The notes below the pieces were generated by a model. That model was not told the DNA's origin. It did no database searches and was given only the letters and a program-made list of their open reading frames with translations. A DNA stretch of 5,227 bases from Rhodospirillales bacterium (GTDB lineage: Bacteria > Pseudomonadota > Alphaproteobacteria > Acetobacterales > Acetobacteraceae). The translations under genes and the position numbers were made by a program. Position 1 is the first letter of the stretch; each line of letters starts with the position of its first letter. This document shows, one piece after another, positions 1-5,227 of the stretch. The stretch covers positions 1-5,227 of the forward strand of contig JAGXAV010000193.1 of NCBI GenBank assembly GCA_018971455.1. Direction: 5' to 3'.

Positions 1-81
1 GGCGACGGCAAGATTTTCGTGAGCTCCATCGAGGAGGTGGTGCGCATCCGCACCGGCGAACGCGGCCAGGATGCCATCTGA
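1..81 (+). CDS. glnB: Nitrogen regulatory protein P-II, C-terminal fragment
   Basis: The window opens inside this gene, and only the last 26 codons are present, ending in TGA at 79-81. The peptide begins GDGKIFV and continues to RIRTGERGQDAI. This is the C-terminal P-II signature (G-D-G-K-I-F) followed by the RIRTGE segment, whose arginines contact ATP in this family. P-II proteins are trimeric cytoplasmic sensors of 2-oxoglutarate, ATP/ADP and, through uridylylation of a T-loop tyrosine, glutamine. They control GlnE, NtrB and AmtB. The T-loop lies outside the window, so uridylylation competence cannot be checked. A glnK paralogue has the same C-terminus, but the position directly upstream of glnA favours glnB, the usual alphaproteobacterial glnBA arrangement. 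Confidence 0.95.
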   Translation, partial: GDGKIFVSSIEEVVRIRTGERGQDAI

Positions 82-91
82 ATACTGAGAC

Positions 92-149
92 CCCAGACCG
101 CCGGGGGACTGGCGGAATGCTCAACCCAGCCCGCCGGGGGATCCGGCGG
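92..149 (+). repeat. Tandem imperfect repeat forming two small hairpins in the glnB-glnA spacer
   Basis: Two copies of about 24-25 bp lie at 92-115 and 125-149, sharing CCCAG-CCGCCGGGGGA and ending in GGCGG. Each copy can fold alone. In copy 1, 98-104 pairs with 109-115 (7 bp including one G-T) around a GGGA loop. In copy 2, 131-137 pairs with 143-149 (7 bp) around a 5-base GGGAT loop. The base changes between copies preserve the pairing. There is no T tract, so neither is a normal terminator. They sit between the glnB stop and the glnA ribosome binding site. A role in mRNA processing or in setting the glnB:glnA ratio is inference only. Confidence 0.6.
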
Positions 150-160
150 CGATTAGCGAC

Positions 161-165
161 GAGGG
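161..165 (+). promoter_or_regulatory. Ribosome binding site for glnA
   Basis: GAGGG ends 10 bases before the ATG at 176. It is the only good Shine-Dalgarno match near the N-terminus and supports the 176 start over internal GTG 230 or ATG 242. Confidence 0.7.
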
Positions 166-175
166 AAACCGAAGT

Positions 176-1621
<1,446 letters not shown>

Positions 1622-1647
1622 TCCGTCTCATCATTCGTGCTGAGCGA

Positions 1648-1682
1648 CCCGCGGCCGGCAACGGCCGCGGGTTTTGCTTTTT
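1648..1682 (+). terminator. Rho-independent terminator after glnA
   Basis: A perfect 10-bp GC stem (CCCGCGGCCG at 1648-1657 with CGGCCGCGGG at 1662-1671) encloses the GNRA-type tetraloop GCAA. TTTTGCTTTTT follows directly. It begins 26 bases after the glnA stop and should end the glnBA transcript, so the downstream porin needs its own promoter. Confidence 0.92.
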
Positions 1683-1814
1683 CGGCCTGCCTCATAGGGG
1701 CAATTCGGCTTCGAGCGGCAATGCGATGATCTGATTTGCGCCATATGCCCGAATTTTAGGTTATTCTGCGACGATATCGCTTCGACTGCCGCCGATTCCA
1801 TCACATTTCCCGGC

Positions 1815-1830
1815 TGGCATGATCCTTGAA
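1815..1830 (+). promoter_or_regulatory. Candidate sigma-54 (RpoN) -24/-12 promoter for the porin gene
   Basis: TGGCATGATCCTTGAA matches the established consensus TGGCACG-N4-TTGCW at 10 of 12 fixed positions, with exact spacing: the GG (1816-1817) is separated by 10 bases from the G of the -12 element (1828). The deviations are T for C in the -24 box and A for C in the -12 box. The A at -12 is the more serious one. Predicted transcription would start near 1841, giving a leader of about 62 bases to ATG 1903. Sigma-54 needs an activator such as NtrC. I found no clear NtrC site (TGCACC-N5-GGTGCA type) in 1683-1814. Confidence 0.5.
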
Positions 1831-1840
1831 GGGCCGAATA

Positions 1841-1861
1841 CAGACCGCTCGGTCCAGACCG
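1841..1861 (+). repeat. CAGACCG direct repeat with nested inverted repeat at the predicted porin transcription start
   Basis: CAGACCG occurs at 1841-1847 and again at 1855-1861, 14 bases apart. Between them, GACCG (1843-1847) and CGGTC (1850-1854) form an inverted repeat. The block sits just where transcription from the sigma-54-like element would begin. It could be an operator or simply chance in GC-rich DNA. Confidence 0.3.
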
Positions 1862-1902
1862 GCCGGCGGTGGCCCCGCCAATCATGGGATTCAACCAGAA
1901 CG

Positions 1903-3135
1903 ATGATGACACGCCAGACCCTGCGCTCCCTCGCTCCGGCCACCGCGGCCTTCGGACTGGCGGCCTGTCTCGCCGCTCCGGCCCGGGCCGACAGCCCGCC
2001 GGCCGGCTCCTGGATGAGCGGCATCAAGCTCTCCGCCCAGTTCGAGGGCGGGGTGACCTTCAACCTCGCCGATCCCAAGACCAATTTCGGCCAGCTCTTC
2101 ACCGACCACGCCAACCAGGCGACGCTGAACCAGGCGCTGTTCACCATGCAGCGCCAGATCGATCCGAAGCAGACCGGCTGGGATGTCGGTTTCAAGTTGC
2201 AGGGCCTGTACGGCTCGGATGCCCGCTACACCCACTTCCTCGGCGAGCTCGACCGCTCGATATCGACGCGCTACCAGCTCGACATCGTCGAGGCCAACGT
2301 CACCCTGCACATGCCGGTGCTCACCCCCGGCGGCATCGACCTCAAGATCGGCCAGTTTCCCACGCCTCTCGGCTATGAGACGATCGATCCATCGACCAAC
2401 CCGTTCTACTCGCACTCGTACATTTTCAATTTCGGTCTGCCGCTGAAGCACACCGGCGGGTTGGCCGTGGTGCACGCCTCCCCGGTCGTCGATCTGTATC
2501 TCGGCCTCGATACGGGCGTGAACACCAGCTTCGGCAGCGGCGACAACAACTCGGCCCCGGCCGGCATCGTCGGCGCGAATTTCACGCTGCTGGGCGGCAA
2601 TCTGACCATCCTGGCCCTGGCGCATATCGGCCCGGAAAATCCCAGCACCGTCGTGCCGAACGCCAATAATTACATGCGCTATTACAACGACATCGTGATC
2701 ACCTACAAGGCCAGCGACAAGCTGACCCTGACCACCGAGCTGAACTACATCCGCGATGATTTCTTCAAGGCCGATGGCGGCGGGGTGGCGCAATATGCCC
2801 AGTACGCGCTGAACGACACGCTGACGCTGAACGGGCGCGCCGAGGTCTGGGCCGATGGCAAGGGTTTCTATGTCGGCGCCTTCCCCGGCAATCTCGATGC
2901 CGTCAACGCCCAGCTCGGCAACCCCAACACCTCCTATGGCACCGGCAGGGCCACCACCTATGGCGCGCTGACGCTGGGCGTCACCTACAAGCCGGCCCTG
3001 CCGGCGCCGGTCAGCGGCCTGCTGATCCGCCCGGAACTCCGCTACGACACGGCGCTGAACAACGTGAAACCGTTCAATGGCGGCCGGGACCGGGGTGCCT
3101 TCACCATCGCGTCGGATTTCGTCCTGGGTTTCTGA
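1903..3135 (+). CDS. Outer-membrane beta-barrel porin-like protein (OmpL-like / bbp2-type)
   Basis: The 410-aa product is probably an outer-membrane channel. It starts with a signal peptide: MMTRQ, a hydrophobic Ala/Leu stretch, then APARA with cleavage expected after residue 29. The mature part is rich in alternating polar/hydrophobic strands with many Gly, Asn, Thr and aromatic residues. It includes GWDVGFKLQGLYGSDARY (92-109), IGQFPTPLGYE (149-159) and NPFYSHSYIFNFG (166-178), which recall the OmpL-like beta-barrel porin-2 group. It ends FVLGF, with a terminal Phe and hydrophobic residues at -3 and -5, a good BAM recognition signal. The frame is open back to ATG 1819, but that codon lies inside the candidate promoter and its 28 extra residues are not signal-like, so 1903 (or the adjacent ATG 1906) is preferred. 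Substrate is unknown. The glnBA neighbourhood and promoter suggest a nitrogen compound. Confidence 0.85.
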   Translation: MMTRQTLRSLAPATAAFGLAACLAAPARADSPPAGSWMSGIKLSAQFEGGVTFNLADPKTNFGQLFTDHANQATLNQALFTMQRQIDPKQTGWDVGFKLQGLYGSDARYTHFLGELDRSISTRYQLDIVEANVTLHMPVLTPGGIDLKIGQFPTPLGYETIDPSTNPFYSHSYIFNFGLPLKHTGGLAVVHASPVVDLYLGLDTGVNTSFGSGDNNSAPAGIVGANFTLLGGNLTILALAHIGPENPSTVVPNANNYMRYYNDIVITYKASDKLTLTTELNYIRDDFFKADGGGVAQYAQYALNDTLTLNGRAEVWADGKGFYVGAFPGNLDAVNAQLGNPNTSYGTGRATTYGALTLGVTYKPALPAPVSGLLIRPELRYDTALNNVKPFNGGRDRGAFTIASDFVLGF

Positions 3136-3151
3136 AACCGCCCCACCCTTG

Positions 3152-3195
3152 CGTCGCTGTCGAGGCCCGGCATGATGGGGGCCTGGACAGCGACG
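3152..3195 (+). repeat. Long GC-rich hairpin between the porin and hydrolase genes
   Basis: CGTCGCTGTC (3152-3161) pairs with GACAGCGACG (3186-3195). After one G-G mismatch, AGGCCC (3163-3168) pairs with GGGCCT (3179-3184) around a 10-base loop. The total is 16 pairs with one mismatch. No T tract follows on either strand, so it is not a standard intrinsic terminator. It begins 16 bases after the porin stop and ends 11 bases before the hydrolase ATG. It could protect the porin mRNA 3' end, act in Rho-assisted termination, mask the downstream start region, or bind a protein as DNA. Confidence 0.65.
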
Positions 3196-3210
3196 GATCC
3201 CCCCGCATGA
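3172..3210 (+). CDS. Possible 12-codon leader ORF before the hydrolase
   Basis: ATG ATG at 3172 opens a short frame encoding [12 protein letters not shown]. It stops with TGA at 3208-3210, overlapping the hydrolase ATG (3207) as ATGA. GAGG at 3162-3165 lies 6 bases before the first ATG and 9 before the second. The frame runs through the loop and descending arm of the hairpin, so a ribosome reading it would open that stem and deliver itself to the hydrolase start. The frame is too short to judge by composition and could be chance. Confidence 0.25.
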   Translation: MMGAWTATDPPA

Positions 3211-4331
3211 CCGATCCCGCCTATGTGCCGCCTGCCGATGGTGGCACGTGGCTGCGCCGCTCCGCGACGGAGGCGGGATTTGATGCCGCCCGCCTCGACG
3301 CCGCCATCGCCTTCGCCCAGAGCCACGAGACGCCGTGGCGGCGCGACATCCGCGCCCAGCTCGAGGCCGGCAATTTCGAACCGCCCCCGGACAACAAAAT
3401 CATCGGCCGCACCGCCCCGCGCGGCCCGCCGAACGGGATGCTGCTGCGCCATGGCCGCCTCGTCGCCTCCTGGGGCGATACGCGGCAGGTGGACATGACG
3501 TTCAGCGTCGCCAAGAGCTACCTCTCCATCCTCGCCGGCCTCGCAGTCGCGGACGGGCTGATCGCGGACATCGACGCCCCGATCGGGCAAAGCGTTCACG
3601 ATGGCGGGTTCGACCCGCCGCACAACGCCCCGATCACCTGGCGGCACATGCTCCAGCAGACCAGCGAATGGGAAGGCGCGCTGTTCGGCACATCGGACAT
3701 GATCGACCGCGACCGCACGCTCGCCTCCGAGTTCCGCGGACAGCCGGGCCACGCCAAGGGCACCGCGCGGCCGCTCCAGGCGCCGGGCAGCTACTGGGAA
3801 TACAACGACGTGCGCGTGAACCGGCTCAGCCTTGCGCTGCTGCGGCGTTTCGGCCGCGCGCTGCCGGCCGTGTTCGCCGAGCGCGTGATGGCCCCGCTCG
3901 GCGCTTCGGCGGATTGGTGCTGGGAGGGCTACGCCAACTCGTTCGTCGAGATCGGCGGGCAGGCGGTCCAGTCGGTCTCCGGTGGCGGCCACTGGGGCGG
4001 CGGCGTGTTCATCCACGCCGAAGACCAGGCGCGCATCGGCCTGATGATGCTGCGCGGCGGTATATGGGGCGGGCGGCGGATCCTTCCCGAATCCTGGGTG
4101 CGGCAATCGGTCGCGCCCTGCCCGATCAATGCACAGTACGGCCTGTTCTGGTGGCTCAATACCGGGCGCGCCTACCAGCCATCGGCCAGTGCCGAGAGCT
4201 TCTTCGCCATCGGCGCGGGCGGCAACGTCACCTGGATCGACCCGGCACACGAGCTGGTCGCGGTGCTGCGCTGGATCGACCCCGCCGCCCTCGATGCGTG
4301 GATCGGCCACGTGATGGGCGCGCTGCAGTGA
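3207..4331 (+). CDS. Serine hydrolase of the beta-lactamase (class C)/family VIII esterase fold
   Basis: The 374-aa protein has no signal peptide or membrane segment, so it is probably cytoplasmic. The family motif SxxK is S100-V-A-K103 in TFSVAKSY, with Ser100 as nucleophile and Lys103 as general base. The Tyr motif is probably Y199-N-D in [14 protein letters not shown] Gly-rich GGGHWGGG (259-266) lies where KTG/HTG-type motifs usually occur. Members of this fold include esterases, amidases such as 6-aminohexanoate-dimer hydrolase (NylB), and peptidases. The substrate cannot be read from the sequence, and a true antibiotic beta-lactamase is unlikely without an export signal. ATG 3207 is chosen because the N-terminal helix region begins soon after it; its own Shine-Dalgarno is poor. 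It overlaps the next gene by 4 bp, so the two are likely translated together. Confidence 0.9.
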   Translation: MTDPAYVPPADGGTWLRRSATEAGFDAARLDAAIAFAQSHETPWRRDIRAQLEAGNFEPPPDNKIIGRTAPRGPPNGMLLRHGRLVASWGDTRQVDMTFSVAKSYLSILAGLAVADGLIADIDAPIGQSVHDGGFDPPHNAPITWRHMLQQTSEWEGALFGTSDMIDRDRTLASEFRGQPGHAKGTARPLQAPGSYWEYNDVRVNRLSLALLRRFGRALPAVFAERVMAPLGASADWCWEGYANSFVEIGGQAVQSVSGGGHWGGGVFIHAEDQARIGLMMLRGGIWGGRRILPESWVRQSVAPCPINAQYGLFWWLNTGRAYQPSASAESFFAIGAGGNVTWIDPAHELVAVLRWIDPAALDAWIGHVMGALQ

Positions 4332-5029
4332 GCGCCCGCCGGGTGGCCCTGGTCACCGGCGCGGCCGGCGGCATCGGCGCCGCCATCGCGGCCGATCTGC
4401 ACGAGCGCGGGTGGCACGTGGTGGGCGCCGATCTCCGGCCGGCGCCGCCGCTCGGCCGCCACGTCGTGGCCGATATCGCCGACGAGGCGGCGGTCGCCAC
4501 GCTGGTCGCCGGCATCGCGGCCGACGAGGGCCGCCTCGATGCGCTGATCTGCAATGCCGGCATCATGATCCGCAAGCCGGTCACAGCGCTCGGCCTGGCC
4601 GAATGGAACCGGGTCCTGGCCACCAACCTCACCAGCACATTCCTGCTCGCCCGCGCCGCCACACCGCTGCTGCGCGCGGCGAAGGGCGCCATCGTCACCA
4701 TCGCCTCCACCCGGGCGCGCATGTCGGAGGCCGACACCGAGGCCTATGCCGCCAGCAAGGGCGGGCTGGTGGCGCTTACCCATGCGCTGTCGGTCAGCCT
4801 CGGGCCGGAGATCCGCGTCAACTGCATCAGCCCGGGCTGGATCGACACGAATGGCGCGGCGCTGCGCCCGATCGACCATGCCCAGCACCCGGCCGGGCGG
4901 GTCGGCACGCCGGCCGACATCGCATCGATGGCGGCTTTCCTGATCGGCCCGGAGAGTGGTTTCATCACCGGCGCCGAATTCGTCATCGATGGCGGCATGA
5001 CGCGCAAGATGATCTACGAGCCCGACTGA
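4328..5029 (+). CDS. Short-chain dehydrogenase/reductase (SDR), classical type
   Basis: The 233-aa protein starts at GTG 4328, inside the GTGA overlap with the hydrolase stop. This start places the first beta strand (RRVALVTG) right at the N-terminus, as is usual. Motifs are the cofactor loop T10-G-A-A-G-G-I-G17, D35 at the end of strand 2 (favours NAD(H) over NADP(H)), D49, N77-A-G79, N100, catalytic S127 and Y140-x3-K144. PG at 169-170 and the C-terminal GAEFVIDGG are also typical. It should oxidise an alcohol or reduce a ketone; the substrate is unknown. The tight coupling suggests that it acts on the alcohol or acid released by the hydrolase, or on a related compound. It is slightly shorter than the usual ~250 aa, with a compact region between strand 2 and D49. 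The open frame continues far upstream, but that part is out-of-frame hydrolase sequence. Confidence 0.93.
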   Translation: MSARRVALVTGAAGGIGAAIAADLHERGWHVVGADLRPAPPLGRHVVADIADEAAVATLVAGIAADEGRLDALICNAGIMIRKPVTALGLAEWNRVLATNLTSTFLLARAATPLLRAAKGAIVTIASTRARMSEADTEAYAASKGGLVALTHALSVSLGPEIRVNCISPGWIDTNGAALRPIDHAQHPAGRVGTPADIASMAAFLIGPESGFITGAEFVIDGGMTRKMIYEPD

Positions 5030-5071
5030 CCCGCCGGCGGCACCGGCCCGCGAGACCGGCATTCCGGCATG

Positions 5072-5077
5072 AGGGAG
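5072..5077 (+). promoter_or_regulatory. Ribosome binding site for the gene at 5086
   Basis: AGGGAG lies 8 bases before ATG 5086, a good match and distance that fixes the start of the truncated gene at the window edge. Confidence 0.65.
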
Positions 5078-5085
5078 CAACGCCC

Positions 5086-5227
5086 ATGGCCCGGCATCAC
5101 GGCCCGATGATCGCCCTGCTGCTCGCGCTGCCCGCTGCGCCGGCAGCGGCGCAGACGCTCTATGGCGCGCAGACCATCGTCTCCGGAACCGTGCCCGCCA
5201 CGCGCGGCGCGGGGCTGGCGGCCTGCC
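5086..5227 (+). CDS. Exported protein of unknown function, N-terminal fragment
   Basis: The first 47 codons are present and the frame is open at the window end. The protein starts MARHHGPM, then has a Leu/Ala core and PAAPAAAQ, a clear Sec signal peptide with cleavage expected after AAA (residue 22). The mature start reads QTLYGAQTIVSGT and ends at a Gly-Leu-Ala-Ala-Cys segment. It weakly recalls uncharacterised alphaproteobacterial periplasmic proteins with LYxAQTIVTG-like N-termini, but I cannot name a family with confidence. It lies 56 bp after the SDR stop on the same strand with its own strong ribosome binding site. It could be the third gene of the operon or a separate unit. The spacer has small GCCGG/CCGGC pairings (5033-5047) but no terminator. 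Confidence 0.75.
   Translation, partial: MARHHGPMIALLLALPAAPAAAQTLYGAQTIVSGTVPATRGAGLAAC

Noticed and set aside
110..121. TGGC...TGCT in the glnB-glnA spacer as a sigma-54 promoter
   Set aside because: The GG and GC are separated by only 6 bases instead of 10.
1736..1766. TTGCGC and TTATTC as a sigma-70 promoter for the porin
   Set aside because: The spacing is 19 bases and the -10 match is poor. The sigma-54-like element is clearly better.
1772..1779. CGATATCG palindrome upstream of the porin as a regulator site
   Set aside because: It is only 8 bp, its flanks do not pair, and it does not resemble an NtrC site.
1819..1902. Upstream ATG extending the porin by 28 residues
   Set aside because: It lies inside the candidate promoter, has no Shine-Dalgarno, and would bury the signal peptide behind a polar, Arg-rich stretch.
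1957..1968. LAAC resembling a lipoprotein lipobox in the porin signal peptide
   Set aside because: Cleavage after APARA, seven residues further on, fits better, and beta-barrel porins with a C-terminal Phe are normally not lipoproteins.
1891..2793. A 300-aa antisense frame opposite the porin gene
   Set aside because: It mirrors the strongly biased codon positions of the porin, has low-complexity Gly/Ala/Val/Arg composition and no recognisable family.
3042..4310. A 422-aa antisense frame opposite the porin end and the hydrolase
   Set aside because: It shows no domain or motif, has typical antisense shadow composition (Arg, Gly, Ala, His), and lies opposite a gene with intact catalytic motifs.
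3335..4327. A long open frame running through the hydrolase gene in another frame and joining the SDR frame, which would give a 564-aa protein
   Set aside because: The upstream part is Arg/Pro/Ala-rich shadow translation of GC-rich codons. The SDR fold starts cleanly at GTG 4328 with a 4-bp overlap.
5033..5047. GCCGG/CCGGC hairpin after the SDR gene as a terminator
   Set aside because: It has only a 5-bp stem and no T tract, in a generally CCGG-rich spacer.

Overview
The window reads as chromosomal DNA from a GC-rich alphaproteobacterium. Codon use is strongly G/C-ending throughout, glnB lies directly upstream of glnA, and GlnA has the alphaproteobacterial GSI-beta sequence style. Rhodospirillales or Acetobacteraceae is my best guess, from general resemblance only. 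All genes are on the + strand. I saw no insertion sequence, tRNA, rRNA, CRISPR array or phage gene.

Region 1 (1-1682), nitrogen assimilation. The last 26 codons of a P-II signalling protein (glnB) are followed after 94 bp by complete glnA (glutamine synthetase I, 481 aa), which keeps the adenylylation tyrosine. The glnB-glnA spacer carries two near-identical 24-25 bp repeats, each able to fold as a small hairpin. A textbook intrinsic terminator closes the unit.

Region 2 (1683-3135), outer-membrane beta-barrel (porin-like) gene. Its spacer holds a good candidate sigma-54 (-24/-12) promoter, TGGCATG-N4-TTGAA, at 1815-1830. The promoter overlaps an upstream in-frame ATG (1819), which argues that translation really starts at 1903 or 1906, exactly where a signal peptide begins. 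This suggests that the porin is nitrogen-regulated alongside its glnBA neighbours.

Region 3 (3136-5029), two-gene metabolic operon. A cytoplasmic serine hydrolase of the beta-lactamase/family VIII esterase fold (SxxK) overlaps by 4 bp (GTGA) with a classical NAD-type short-chain dehydrogenase. The spacer before the operon holds a 16-bp-stem hairpin without a T tract. It also holds a possible 12-codon leader ORF whose stop overlaps the hydrolase start.

Region 4 (5030-5227), edge. The 5' end of a gene for an exported protein with a clear signal peptide and a good ribosome binding site runs off the window.

The genes are ordinary families. The parts worth a second look are the non-coding ones: the sigma-54-like promoter of the porin, the tandem hairpins in glnBA, and the hairpin with a possible leader ORF before the hydrolase.
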